Shown: one piece after another, positions 35,290 to 43,798 of the stretch | How positions within the stretch are numbered: position 1 is the stretch's first letter | Layout of the letters: every line of letters starts with the position of its first letter | Source of the DNA: Jatrophihabitans sp964252635 | GTDB lineage: Bacteria; Actinomycetota; Actinomycetes; Mycobacteriales; Jatrophihabitantaceae | Length of the DNA: 64,000 nucleotides | Reading direction: 5' to 3' | Assembly: GCF_964252635.1 (NCBI RefSeq) | Contig: NZ_CAXUNP010000003.1 | Location: 62,001-126,000, forward strand | Translations under genes and position numbers: made by a program | Notes under the pieces: generated by a model | The model's input: the letters and a program-made list of their open reading frames with translations, nothing else | What the model was told of the DNA's origin: nothing | Database searches by the model: none

Positions 35290-36096
35290 GTGTCACACCT
35301 TTACTACGACCTGACGCAGGACCGCTCGGCGGCCGACGAGCTGCACTGGGTCTGCGACTCCAGCCCGCACACGGTCGGCCCGTGGTCGCCGGTCCTGCAG
35401 CACGGCGGCCCGCCGAACGCGCTGGCCGTCGCGGCCGCCGAGCGGATCGTGTCGCAGGTGACCCACCGTGACGACCTGACGGCCCTGCGGCTGGGGTCCG
35501 AATTCGTCGGGCCGGTCCCGGTCGCCGAGCTCGAGGTCCGTGCCGCGATCGTGCGCGCGGCACGCAGCGCGGTGCTGGCCGAGGTCACGGTGCTGGCCGC
35601 GGGCCGGCGCTGCCTGACGTCCAGGGTCTGGTTCGTACGAAGGGCCGACACCTCGGAGCAGGCGCCGGCCCTGGGCCCTGGGACCGAGCTCCCCGACGAC
35701 CTCCCGGGCCTCGACCATTCCTTCGGGTACGGGGACAGCCTGGACTGGCGTCGGGTGTCGGGCGGGCTGAGCGAACCCGGCCCGGGCACCGCCTGGACCC
35801 GGGCCCGGACCGGACTGTTCGACGGTTACGAGTGGAGCGGCCTGGCCCGCGCGGTACTCGTCGCCGACAGCGGCAACGGCCTGTCCTCCGAGCTCGACTG
35901 GAGCGCGTGGTCGTTCGTCAACGTCGACCTCGACGTGCATCTCGCGCGGCCGGTCGTCGGTGAGTGGGTGCTGCTCGACGCGGCGACCCAGCTGGGCGCC
36001 CACGGCTCGGCCCTGGCCCGCTCGACGCTGTCGGACCGGCACGGCGTCGTCGGTGCCGGCCTGCAGACCCTGGTGCTGGCTCCCGCCCGGAGTTGA
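35290..36096 (+). CDS. Acyl-CoA thioesterase-like (double hotdog) protein
   Basis: A 268-residue protein of the thioesterase superfamily with two hotdog halves (TesB-like, 4HBT_3). The first half has GPWSPVLQHGGPPNALAVAA, with the HGGPPNAL motif, and the second half has SFVNVDLDVHLARPVVGEW followed by LLDAATQLGAHGSALARS with Asp/Gln/Ser positions as in TesB. It is cytosolic. The acyl substrate is unknown. GTG 35290 is preceded by AAAGGAA. It is divergent from the lipid operon (gap 196 bases). Confidence 0.78.
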   Translation: MSHLYYDLTQDRSAADELHWVCDSSPHTVGPWSPVLQHGGPPNALAVAAAERIVSQVTHRDDLTALRLGSEFVGPVPVAELEVRAAIVRAARSAVLAEVTVLAAGRRCLTSRVWFVRRADTSEQAPALGPGTELPDDLPGLDHSFGYGDSLDWRRVSGGLSEPGPGTAWTRARTGLFDGYEWSGLARAVLVADSGNGLSSELDWSAWSFVNVDLDVHLARPVVGEWVLLDAATQLGAHGSALARSTLSDRHGVVGAGLQTLVLAPARS

Positions 36097-36116
36097 TCGC
36101 GTGGCGTGGTCGGGCG

Positions 36117-36145
36117 GTCGGCAAAGCCTACTTGCCGACTAGACT
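36117..36145 (+). promoter_or_regulatory. Palindrome overlapping a probable leaderless promoter
   Basis: GTCGGCAA (36117-36124) and TTGCCGAC (36132-36139) are perfect arms seven bases apart. The -10-like TAGACT (36140-36145) abuts it, and six bases later comes the GTG start at 36152. Transcription would begin at or near the start codon, giving a leaderless mRNA. A repressor bound at the dyad would cover the -35 to -10 space. It could also act as the terminator of the gene before. Confidence 0.5.
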
Positions 36146-36151
36146 TGACCC

Positions 36152-36667
36152 GTGTCCGTGATCGGTTTCCCCAACCCCGTCAACGAGGTCGCGGCCCGCT
36201 GCGTCGCCGCAGGTGTCCTCGTCCTCTCCCTGGTCACCCTCACACTCGGGGCGGCGGTCGGCACCGGCTGGTTGTGGTTGACCGTCGCGCTCGCCTACGG
36301 CTTCGTGGCGCGCGTACTGGCGGGGCCCCGGCTCAGCCCGCTCGGCCAGTTGGCCACGCGTGTCGTGGCCCCACGCATCGGCCACGAGCGGCTCGTGCCC
36401 GGCCCGCCGAAGCGTTTCGCGCAGGCGATCGGCGCCACCCTGACCCTCGCCGCGGTGCTGTTCCTGGCGTTCGGGCTGCCCGCCGTCACCGCCGGGCTGC
36501 TGGTGGTGCTCGTCGTCGCCGCCGGCCTCGAATCGATGCTCGGCCTGTGCCTGGGCTGCAAGGCCTTCGCCGTGCTCATGCGCGTCGGTGTCGTACCCGA
36601 GGAGACCTGCGCGGCCTGCGCGGACCTGAGCCTGCGCACCCGGGACGGCGCGCTCACGGCACGCTGA
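36152..36667 (+). CDS. DUF4395 membrane protein
   Basis: A 171-residue protein with four membrane helices, of the DUF4395 family. It opens with the conserved IGFPNPVNEVAARCVAAGV and has the late pair of cysteines in ESMLGLCLGCKAF and another in EETCAACADLS. Members are often beside thioredoxin-like or sulfurtransferase genes and are thought to aid redox or sulfur chemistry, but no such partner is here. The GTG start directly follows a promoter-like element. Confidence 0.8.
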   Translation: MSVIGFPNPVNEVAARCVAAGVLVLSLVTLTLGAAVGTGWLWLTVALAYGFVARVLAGPRLSPLGQLATRVVAPRIGHERLVPGPPKRFAQAIGATLTLAAVLFLAFGLPAVTAGLLVVLVVAAGLESMLGLCLGCKAFAVLMRVGVVPEETCAACADLSLRTRDGALTAR

Positions 36668-36709
36668 GCAGGTCGCCGGGTCCCCACGCGGCTGCGGCAC
36701 ACTGTCGGC

Positions 36710-37504
36710 ATGAGCGCCTCGACGGACCCGCCCGTCGCCGAGCGCGCCGCTCCCCCACGCTTCGGTCTCGAGCTCGTCGCCGTACTCGGCGTCAGCTACG
36801 GGTTGTCCGGACTCACCGCGTTTCTCGACTTCCTGCGCTCGCAGATCGTGATCCAGAAGGGCGTCGGGTTCAGCAAGGTCGCCACCGCCCCGATCAAGAG
36901 CGGCAGCAACACCGTCCACTACCAGTACCTGGACATCCTCGACCAGCTCGCGTCCATCCTGGCCGGCCTGGCCCCGGCCTTCCTCGCGGTGGTGCTGCTG
37001 CTGCGGACACCGGGCGGGCGCGGGCTGGGCATCGGCCTGAACCGGTTCGGGGTCCGTGAGGTCGGGGTCGGGCTCGGGTTCGCCGGCCTGATCGGCATCC
37101 CCGGCCTGGGCCTGGTCTACGTCGCGCGCGAGCTCGGGCTGAACGCCCAGATCGTGGTCACCAGCTTCCCGGACGTCTGGTACCGCGTGCCCACGCTGCT
37201 GCTCGAGGCGTTCCAGCAGGGCATCGGCGAGGAGGTCGTGGTCTGCGCCTTCGTGTTGACGCGGCTCGCGCAACTGGGCTGGTCGAACTCCCGCGCGTTG
37301 GCGCTGGAGTCGGTGGTGCGCGGTTCGTACCACCTGTACCAGGGCTTCGGCGGTTTCGTCGGCAACGCGATCATGGGCGTCATCTTCGGTTGGTGGTTCC
37401 AGCGGACGAAGCGGGTCTGGCCGCTCGTGATCGCCCACGGCGTGATCGACGCCATGAGCTTCATCGGCTACGTGTACCTGCACGGCCGCGTCAGCTGGAT
37501 CTGA
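36710..37504 (+). CDS. CPBP-family intramembrane metalloprotease
   Basis: A 264-residue polytopic membrane protein of the CPBP (CAAX protease and bacteriocin-processing) family. The catalytic glutamate pair is in GIGEEVVVCAFV, the first His-bearing helix is RGSYHLYQGFGGF, and the last His is in VIAHGVIDAMSF. These three motifs define the active site within the membrane. The substrate is unknown; roles range from prenyl-protein processing to immunity. It starts 42 bases after DUF4395 on the same strand. Confidence 0.83.
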   Translation: MSASTDPPVAERAAPPRFGLELVAVLGVSYGLSGLTAFLDFLRSQIVIQKGVGFSKVATAPIKSGSNTVHYQYLDILDQLASILAGLAPAFLAVVLLLRTPGGRGLGIGLNRFGVREVGVGLGFAGLIGIPGLGLVYVARELGLNAQIVVTSFPDVWYRVPTLLLEAFQQGIGEEVVVCAFVLTRLAQLGWSNSRALALESVVRGSYHLYQGFGGFVGNAIMGVIFGWWFQRTKRVWPLVIAHGVIDAMSFIGYVYLHGRVSWI

Positions 37505-37531
37505 GTTGACCCGGCCTGGCAGGGTCGGGGT

Positions 37532-38785
37532 ATGCCGCTCGAACTCGTCCACCCGGTCGACACCGAGGACCTGGAGGGCTGGTCACGCCAGTTGATGATG
37601 ACCCTGATGGGTGACGTCCATGGCGAGGAGTTCACCGACGGTGTCGAGCGGCGTCGGTGGGTGCTGGAGCCGGCCCGCACGTGGGGCGCACGCGAGCGCG
37701 GGCACTGGGTGGGTACCCTCGCCACCTTCGGACGGACCATCACGGTGCCCGGCCCGGACGGAACCGCGGTCGAGCTCGCTGCCGACGCCCTCACCGGCGT
37801 CAGCGTCGCCGCCACCCACCGCCGTCGTGGGCTGCTGACCACGATGATCACGCAGTCGCTGCAGGCCGCCGCCGACCGCGGCGACGCCCTGAGCATGCTC
37901 GTGGCCGCCGAGTGGCCGATCTACGGGCGCTTCGGATACGCGCCGGCCGTCGACGCCGCCGGTTACACCTTTCGCCCGCGACGTTCGGGTGGCGTGGCCG
38001 GCGCCGACACGCACTGCATCCGCCCGGTCGACCTCGACGAGGCCAGGGCGCTCGCGCCCGCGATCTTCGACTCGGCCCGGCGCCGCCGTGCCGGCCAGGT
38101 GCAGCGGCTGCCGCGGTGGTGGGACCAGCAGTTCGGCCGCGAGGGTGCCGCGCCGCTCCCGTCGATGCGGGCCAGCTGGTTCGTGCACGACGGCCCCGAC
38201 GGCCCCGACGGCATGCTGGCGTGGCGCCGCAACCGCGACTTCGACCTGTACGGGCCGCTCGCCGCCGTGGACCTGCACGAGTTCTTCGCGGCCGGGCCCG
38301 AGGCCTACCGCGACCAGTGGGGGTACCTCGCGGCCATGGACGTCGTCGAGGAGATCAACATCCACCAGGCGGCTCTCGACGAGCAGGTGCGCTTCCTGCT
38401 TGCCGACGGCCGCGCGTTGGAGACGACGTCCACCTTCGACTTCGTCTGGCTGCGGATGCTCGACGTCCCGGCCGCGCTGTCGGCACGAACCTACGGAGTG
38501 TCCGATTCGATCGTGCTCGACGTGGTCGACACCGCCGGCCCGGGTTACGCCCAGGGGCGTTACGTGCTGGTCAGCGACGACACCGGGTCGCACTGCACGC
38601 GCACCGACGTGCCCGCCGATCTGCGCCTGGACCAGCGTGACCTCGCGTCGATCTACCTGGGCGGGCACCGCCTGCGCGAGGTCGCCGTGGCCGGCCGGGT
38701 CGAGGAACTGACGCCCGGGTCGCTCGACCGCGCGTCGGCCATGTTCGCGACCGCGCTGCTGCCGGTCAACCAGACCGGCTTCTGA
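37532..38785 (+). CDS. Eis-like GNAT N-acetyltransferase
   Basis: A 417-residue acetyltransferase of the Eis family: an N-terminal GNAT domain, a second degenerate GNAT and a C-terminal sterol-carrier-like domain. The acetyl-CoA loop is VSVAATHRRRGLLTTM, and the aromatic AAEWPIYGRFGYAPA is typical. The terminal carboxylate, which is catalytic in Eis, is the Phe at NQTGF. Eis proteins acetylate amines on many molecules including aminoglycosides; a native target cannot be read. The start ATG is 27 bases after the CPBP gene. Confidence 0.85.
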   Translation: MPLELVHPVDTEDLEGWSRQLMMTLMGDVHGEEFTDGVERRRWVLEPARTWGARERGHWVGTLATFGRTITVPGPDGTAVELAADALTGVSVAATHRRRGLLTTMITQSLQAAADRGDALSMLVAAEWPIYGRFGYAPAVDAAGYTFRPRRSGGVAGADTHCIRPVDLDEARALAPAIFDSARRRRAGQVQRLPRWWDQQFGREGAAPLPSMRASWFVHDGPDGPDGMLAWRRNRDFDLYGPLAAVDLHEFFAAGPEAYRDQWGYLAAMDVVEEINIHQAALDEQVRFLLADGRALETTSTFDFVWLRMLDVPAALSARTYGVSDSIVLDVVDTAGPGYAQGRYVLVSDDTGSHCTRTDVPADLRLDQRDLASIYLGGHRLREVAVAGRVEELTPGSLDRASAMFATALLPVNQTGF

Positions 38786-38800
38786 CGAAGGAGGCACGTC

Positions 38801-39154
38801 GTGGATCTCGTGTGGGAGCAGGTGGTGATGGATGCCCGCGACCCGGTGGCGCTCGGGCGGTGGTGGGCGGACGCGCTCGGATGGGTCGTGGTCAACGACG
38901 CCGCGGACGAGTTCGAGATCCGCCCCACGCCCGACCAACTGCCCGGGCTGCTGTTCGCGGTCGTCCCCGAGGACAAGACGATCAAGAACCGGCTGCACCC
39001 GGACTTCCGACCCGCGGACCAGGCCGCCGAGGTCGCGCGGCTGGTGGGTCTCGGCGCGCAGCGCGTGGACGTCGGGCAGGGTGACGAGTCGTGGGTGGTG
39101 CTGGCCGACCCCGAGGGCAACGAGTTCTGCGTCCTCAGCAGTCGCGCCGGCTGA
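38801..39154 (+). CDS. Glyoxalase-like VOC protein
   Basis: A 117-residue single-domain VOC protein (Glyoxalase_6 type). It starts at GTG with GAAGGAGG upstream, and shows the opening WEQVVMDARDPVALGRWWAD and end VVLADPEGNEFCVLSS, which match the paired beta-alpha-beta motifs. The function is undefined; relatives include pterin dehydratase-like proteins. It lies 15 bases after the acetyltransferase gene, so they are probably co-expressed. Confidence 0.8.
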   Translation: MDLVWEQVVMDARDPVALGRWWADALGWVVVNDAADEFEIRPTPDQLPGLLFAVVPEDKTIKNRLHPDFRPADQAAEVARLVGLGAQRVDVGQGDESWVVLADPEGNEFCVLSSRAG

Positions 39155-39205
39155 GAGTCGTCCGTCGGGCCCCGACCCGCCCCTCGCTGCCCAGTGCCCC
39201 TGTCG

Positions 39206-39260
39206 GGTGATCAACTGCGGATCGCGGCGGAAAAGTCACCCGGATCCGCAGTTGATCACC
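39206..39260. terminator. Long perfect hairpin between convergent genes
   Basis: GGTGATCAACTGCGGATC (39206-39223) and GATCCGCAGTTGATCACC (39243-39260) form an 18-bp perfect stem with a 19-base loop containing AAAAG. It sits between the ends of the VOC gene (plus) and the SPFH gene (minus), so it can terminate both. The stem is unusually long for a terminator, and it might be a dispersed intergenic repeat. Confidence 0.6.
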
Positions 39261-39267
39261 GCGGAGG

Positions 39268-40494
39268 TCAGGCATTGGGGTCGGCCGGCGGCGGCTCCGG
39301 CTCGTCCGCGCTGTGCTGGGGGCGGTCGTCGCCGGTCGGCACGCGGCGGCGGAGGAGCTCCGCGACGTCCACGTCGGCGTCCGGCAGCCCGCTGTGCGCG
39401 TCCAGCGTGTCGGCATCGTCGTCGGACAACAGGATGCCCGCGGCTTCCGGCTGCTCCGCGGCCGGGGGCAGGTTGGAGTCGAACCAGTTGCTGGTGTCGA
39501 TCGCGTCGCCGGCGCCGGTGTCGGCCCCGGTCTGGGCCAGCCAGTTCGGCGCGTCCTCCCCGTCGCCACCGGTCAGCTTGGCCAGGCCGTCGAGAGCCTT
39601 GCTGAACTCGGACGGGACGATCCACATCTTGTTCGAGTCGCCCTGCGCGATCTGGGGCAAGGTCTGCAGGTACTGGTAGGCGAGCAGCGCCGGGTCGGGC
39701 TTGGCGGCGTGGATGGCACCGAACTTGGTCTCGATGGCCTTGGCCTCACCCTGCGCCGCCAGGTACAGCGCCGCCCGCTCGCCCTCGGCCTTGAGGATGC
39801 GCGACTGGCGGTCGGCCTCGGCGGCCAGGATCGCGGCCTGCTTCTGGCCCTCGGCGCTGAGGATCTGCGCCACCTTGTTGCCCTCGGCTGTCTTGATCGC
39901 GCTCTCCCGCTGACCCTCGGCGGTGAGGATGAGCGCACGCTTGTTCCGGTCCGCGCGCATCTGCTGCTCCATCGCGTCCTGGATGGACGGCGGCGGGTCG
40001 ATGGCCTTGATCTCGACGCGCGCCACCCGGATGCCCCACGGCCCGGTCGCCTCGTCCAGGACGCCACGCAGCTTGCCGTTGATCTCGTCGCGGCTGGTCA
40101 GCGCCTGCTCGAGGTTCAGCGAGCCGACGACGTTGCGCAACGTGGTGATCGTCAGCTGCTCGACGGCCTGGATGTAGTTCTGGATCTCATACGTCGCCGC
40201 CCGCGGCTCGGTGACCTGGAAGTAGATGACCGAGTCGACGCCGACGGTCAGGTTGTCAGACGTGATCACCGGCTGCGGCGGGAAGCTGACCACCTGCTCG
40301 CGCAGGTCGATCATGGGGCGCATGCGGTCGACGAAGGGCACCAGGAGGGTCAGGCCGGGTGTGGCCGTGCGGATGTAGCGGCCGAGGCGTTCGATGACGG
40401 CTGCCCGGGCCTGCGGCACGATGCGCACACTGCGTACGAGCGTGATCAGCACGATGGCCAGGATGATGATGGCTGCGATCAGTCCGCCGGTCAT
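39268..40494 (-). CDS. SPFH/Band 7 domain protein (stomatin/paraslipin-like)
   Basis: A 408-residue membrane-anchored scaffold protein. Residues 4-20 form a single helix (GLIAAIIILAIVLITLV), followed by the SPFH core (VRIVPQARAAVIERLGRY to ATGPWGIRVARVEIKAI). A long coiled coil with repeated EG-x-A units follows (TAEGQRESAIKTAEGNKVAQ), then a charged, Pro-rich tail. SPFH proteins form microdomain oligomers and regulate proteases or lipid order. The gene overlaps the NfeD gene by 4 bases, a classic pairing. Confidence 0.9.
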   Translation of the reverse strand: MTGGLIAAIIILAIVLITLVRSVRIVPQARAAVIERLGRYIRTATPGLTLLVPFVDRMRPMIDLREQVVSFPPQPVITSDNLTVGVDSVIYFQVTEPRAATYEIQNYIQAVEQLTITTLRNVVGSLNLEQALTSRDEINGKLRGVLDEATGPWGIRVARVEIKAIDPPPSIQDAMEQQMRADRNKRALILTAEGQRESAIKTAEGNKVAQILSAEGQKQAAILAAEADRQSRILKAEGERAALYLAAQGEAKAIETKFGAIHAAKPDPALLAYQYLQTLPQIAQGDSNKMWIVPSEFSKALDGLAKLTGGDGEDAPNWLAQTGADTGAGDAIDTSNWFDSNLPPAAEQPEAAGILLSDDDADTLDAHSGLPDADVDVAELLRRRVPTGDDRPQHSADEPEPPPADPNA

Positions 40495-40961
40495 GAGTTC
40501 TCCTCCGGGACGACCGCGGACTGTTCGTCCGTGGCCTCGTCGAAGACGACGGCTGTCGCCCCGTTGATCTGTACGACCCGCACCTCACGCCCGACCGGGA
40601 GGACCCGGCTGTCGTCCAGGGAACGCGCCGACCACTCGGCACCGTTCAGCCGGACCCGGCCGGTACGCGCGTCGACGGCCGACAGCACGACCGCGGTGCG
40701 CCCGACGAGTGCGTCGGACCCGGTGACGGCGCCGCTGCCCGGGAGCATGTGGTTCCTGGCGATCGGCCGGACGACGCCGAGCAGCGCCACCGTGACCACG
40801 ATCGCCACGACGAACTGCAGGAGCACCGGCCCGCCCAGGGCCGCGGTGATGGCGGCCGCGGCTGCTCCCCCGCCGAACATCAGCACGACGAGCGTGAGCG
40901 TGGTCGCCTCGACGGCGGCAAAGACGCCGGCCGCGATCAACCACAGCAACCAGTCAGGCAT
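40491..40961 (-). CDS. NfeD-family protein
   Basis: A 156-residue NfeD-type protein. Two to three membrane helices (WLLWLIAAGVFAAVEATTL, VLLQFVVAIVVTVALLGVV) are followed by the soluble OB-fold (ALVGRTAVVLSAVDARTGRV, then WSARSLDDSRVLPVG and VRVVQINGATAVV). Such proteins partner with SPFH proteins. Here it precedes and overlaps the SPFH gene by 4 bases, a translationally coupled pair. Start ATG 40961. Confidence 0.88.
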   Translation of the reverse strand: MPDWLLWLIAAGVFAAVEATTLTLVVLMFGGGAAAAAITAALGGPVLLQFVVAIVVTVALLGVVRPIARNHMLPGSGAVTGSDALVGRTAVVLSAVDARTGRVRLNGAEWSARSLDDSRVLPVGREVRVVQINGATAVVFDEATDEQSAVVPEENS

Positions 40962-41032
40962 GGCTCCATAGTGCGCCTCGGTGCTGTGCGGCGCCCGTAC
41001 CCCGGGTCAGAATGTCTCGATGGCGATCACGG

Positions 41033-41914
41033 TCACGACGCGTCGGGCACCGTGACGAAGTCGATCAACTCCTCGACGGCGCGCAGCAGCGGCACCTCGA
41101 CGTCGGCGTAGCTGTCGACGCTGCCCAGGACGCGGCGCCACATCTCGCGCGGGTCGCTGACCCGCAGCGCGGCGCAGATGCCGTCCTTCCAGTTCGTGCC
41201 GCGCGGGACGACGGGCCACGCGTCGATGCCCAGTGCGGTGGGTTTCACGGCCTGCCAGATGTCGATGTAGGGGTGGCCGTTGACCAGCACGTGGGGGTCG
41301 CGCACCTGCGCCACGATGCGAGTCTCCTTGCTGCCGGGGACGAGGTGGTCCACGAGCACGCCGATCCGGCGCTGCGCGGACGGTGCGAAGGCCCGCACGT
41401 GCGACACCAGGTCGTCGATGCCGTCGAGCGGTTCGACGACGATGCCCTCGACACGCAGGTCGTCACCCCAGATGCGTTCGAGCAGCGCCGCGTCGTGCAC
41501 GCCCTCGACCCACAGCCGGCTGCCCCGGGCCACCCGCGCTTTCGCTCCGGCCACCGCGTACGAACCGGAGGCCGTTCGCGCTCGTGCGGCCGGTGTCGCG
41601 GCCGCCTGCGCCGGCCGCACCAGGGTGACCGGCCGGCCGTCCTGCAGGAACGCCGCCGGCAGCATCGCGAACTCGCGACGCGTGCCGTGGCGGTCCTCGA
41701 GGGTGACGGTGTCGCGCTTCTCCCCCGCCTCCACGGCCCGTCCGACGGTGACCACGGCACCGCAGAACCGGCCGTCGGCGGTCTCGACGACCAGTCCCGT
41801 CTCGGCGGGGAGCTGGGGAAGCTGCTTGCGCCGGGCCGGTCCGGCCAGGACGTCGCCGTAGTCACGCACGGGCGGTGACGTTACGGGCGGCGCGGGTCGT
41901 CGTGGTGGCACCAC
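41033..41914 (-). CDS. DUF3097 family protein
   Basis: A 293-residue protein of the actinobacterial DUF3097 family, whose role is unknown. Characteristic stretches are LVVETADGRFCGAVV and, near the middle, SRLWVEGVHDAALLERIWGD, a Toprim-like segment with Glu and an HD pair. A DHLVPGSKETRIV part with a second acidic group follows, as in Toprim nucleases or primases. GTG start at 41914; a later start at the VRDYGDVL segment is possible. It is divergent from the hypothetical gene at 41984. Confidence 0.83.
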   Translation of the reverse strand: MVPPRRPAPPVTSPPVRDYGDVLAGPARRKQLPQLPAETGLVVETADGRFCGAVVTVGRAVEAGEKRDTVTLEDRHGTRREFAMLPAAFLQDGRPVTLVRPAQAAATPAARARTASGSYAVAGAKARVARGSRLWVEGVHDAALLERIWGDDLRVEGIVVEPLDGIDDLVSHVRAFAPSAQRRIGVLVDHLVPGSKETRIVAQVRDPHVLVNGHPYIDIWQAVKPTALGIDAWPVVPRGTNWKDGICAALRVSDPREMWRRVLGSVDSYADVEVPLLRAVEELIDFVTVPDAS

Positions 41915-41983
41915 GCCCGCGACCAGCCGTCGCGACGGCCCCGACCCGCACGGCGACGGCGGCTGCTCCTACCCTCGGACAGC

Positions 41984-42727
41984 GTGTCCTACGTCCGCTC
42001 CGGAGCGCTCGCAGCCTGGGCGCAGGCGTGGCTCGTGGGCCGGTTGAGCCTGGACGAGGTGCTCGACGCGACCACGGGGGACGACGCGCCGCACCAGGTC
42101 GTCGGGCTGGCCGGATTCGACGAGCCCGTGACGTTGCGGGAGGCGCTCGTCGCGTGGCGGCGCACCGGCGCCGCGCCGCGACTGGTGCTGCCGGCGCCCG
42201 GTGACGTCCGCGGGCTGCCCGGGCCGGCCCCACTGCGGGCCGCCGCGCTGGACGCCGGTGAGGCCGTGGTCGCGCCCGGGCTCGCCCTCGTCCCCGAGGT
42301 GACGGTCCACACCCCGAGCAGCGCGCCGCCCACCGTCGTCTGGACGGCCTTCGTCGCCGAGGCGCTGCCGCACGACCACCTCGACCTGCGTGAGGCGCAG
42401 TACGACCTGACCACCACCATTCGCGAGTCGGCGTCCGCCCTGGCCACCGCCGGGGTGGGTGGGTCCAGCGCCGACGTCGCAACGCTGCTGTCCGGGGCCC
42501 GGCGCGCCGGCGACCAGGTCAACGTCCCGCCCGACCACCCGTCGAGCGCCGTGGCGTTGCTGTCGCAGGCCGAGCGGTTGCAGGCCGTCCTCGACCTCGT
42601 GGCCGAGGACCCCGTCGGCGGGGCGGTCCACCAGCACGGTATGGCCGTGCGGGCCGAGGCGTTGCGCCCGCTGGCGACGGCCGTGCGGCGGGCCCGGCAG
42701 GCGGCGTACAACGCCCTCCCCGCCTGA
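41984..42727 (+). CDS. Conserved-looking hypothetical protein
   Basis: A 247-residue soluble protein. It is rich in Ala, Leu and Val, with no signal peptide or clear domain. The N-terminal part (SYVRSGALAAWAQAWLVGRL) and the final helical half (LLSQAERLQAVLDLVAEDP, then LRPLATAVRRARQAAYNAL) are helical. The GTG start at 41984 follows GGACAGC. It is divergent from DUF3097 and convergent with the ferrochelatase gene, 18 bases apart. Codon use matches the neighbours, so it is a real gene, but I cannot name a family. Confidence 0.6.
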   Translation: MSYVRSGALAAWAQAWLVGRLSLDEVLDATTGDDAPHQVVGLAGFDEPVTLREALVAWRRTGAAPRLVLPAPGDVRGLPGPAPLRAAALDAGEAVVAPGLALVPEVTVHTPSSAPPTVVWTAFVAEALPHDHLDLREAQYDLTTTIRESASALATAGVGGSSADVATLLSGARRAGDQVNVPPDHPSSAVALLSQAERLQAVLDLVAEDPVGGAVHQHGMAVRAEALRPLATAVRRARQAAYNALPA

Positions 42728-42745
42728 CCGCGGCCTGACCAGCCG

Positions 42746-43798
42746 TCAGCTGCTGCGACGTTGCGGTGCCGGGCAGCACCCCACCGGGCAGTCCACCCCG
42801 CACAGGCCCAGTCGACCGAGATGCTGCGGGTCCGTGCCCGACGTCCGCTCCTCGACGAGGTCGCACATCGCCCCGACGAAGGCGGGGTGGGTACCGGCGG
42901 TGGCGGCTCGCGCGAACGCCATCCCCAGACGTGCCGCCGTCTCCTCGGCCTCGGTGTCGAGGTCCCACAGCACCTCGAGGTGGTCGGACACGAAGCCGGT
43001 GGGCGCGACGACCACGGCCTGCACGCCGTCGGCGGCCAGGGCCTCGAGGTGGTCGTTGATGTCGGGTTCGAGCCACGGCACCTGCGGCGGCCCCGACCGC
43101 GACTGCCACACGAGGTCGAACTCTGCGCCCGGGCCCCGGACAGCCTCCGCGGTCAGCCGTGCGGTCTCGCGCTGCTCGGCGGCGTACAGCCCGTTGCGCT
43201 CCGGACCGGACTCGTCGTTCATCCGTTGCGGTATGGAGTGCGCGGTGAAGACGAGGCGGGCGCTGTCGCGGTGCGCGGCGGGCAGCGCGTCGAGAGCCGC
43301 ACGCAGGCCGTCGGCGGTGGCCGCGATGAAACCGGGGTGGTCGAAGTAGTGCCGCACCTTGACCAGCTCGGGCGATCCGCCGCCGGCCACGCGCTGCGCC
43401 TGCGCGAGGTCGTCGCGGTACTGGCGGCAGCCCGAGTAGGACGACGTGGCACTGGTCGCCACGACCACCGCGCGCTCGACGTGGTCGTCACGCATCTGCC
43501 GCACCGCGTCGGCCACGTAGGGCTTCCAGTTGCGGTTGCCCCAGTAGATCGGCAGGTCGTGGCCGCGCCGCACCAGCTCGTCGTGCATCGCGGCCATCAG
43601 CGCCCGGTTCTGCTCGTTGATGGGCGAGACGCCGTGGAAGTGCTGGTAGTGCTCGGCGACGTCGGCCAATCGCTCGTCGGGGATGCCACGCCCGCGCGTG
43701 ACGTTGCGCAGGAACGGCATGACGTCGTCGGGCCCCTCGGGGCCGCCGAAGGACAGCAGCAGGATCGCGTCGTAGGTCGGCGCCTGCGGTTGCGCCAT
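42746..43798 (-). CDS. hemH: Ferrochelatase (coproporphyrin type)
   Basis: A 350-residue ferrochelatase that inserts iron into a porphyrin. In actinobacteria this step uses coproporphyrin III in the coproporphyrin-dependent route (CpfC). Visible parts are LLSFGGPEGPDDV, the catalytic His in LVFTAHSIPQRM, and WQSRSGPPQVPWLEPD. The C-terminus has CDLVEERTS and CGVDCPVGCC, an actinobacterial cysteine cluster like the one binding [2Fe-2S] in the mycobacterial enzyme. Its ATG overlaps the FabI stop. It is last in the fabG-fabI-hemH operon, the same order as mabA-inhA-hemZ in mycobacteria. Confidence 0.92.
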   Translation of the reverse strand: MAQPQAPTYDAILLLSFGGPEGPDDVMPFLRNVTRGRGIPDERLADVAEHYQHFHGVSPINEQNRALMAAMHDELVRRGHDLPIYWGNRNWKPYVADAVRQMRDDHVERAVVVATSATSSYSGCRQYRDDLAQAQRVAGGGSPELVKVRHYFDHPGFIAATADGLRAALDALPAAHRDSARLVFTAHSIPQRMNDESGPERNGLYAAEQRETARLTAEAVRGPGAEFDLVWQSRSGPPQVPWLEPDINDHLEALAADGVQAVVVAPTGFVSDHLEVLWDLDTEAEETAARLGMAFARAATAGTHPAFVGAMCDLVEERTSGTDPQHLGRLGLCGVDCPVGCCPAPQRRSS

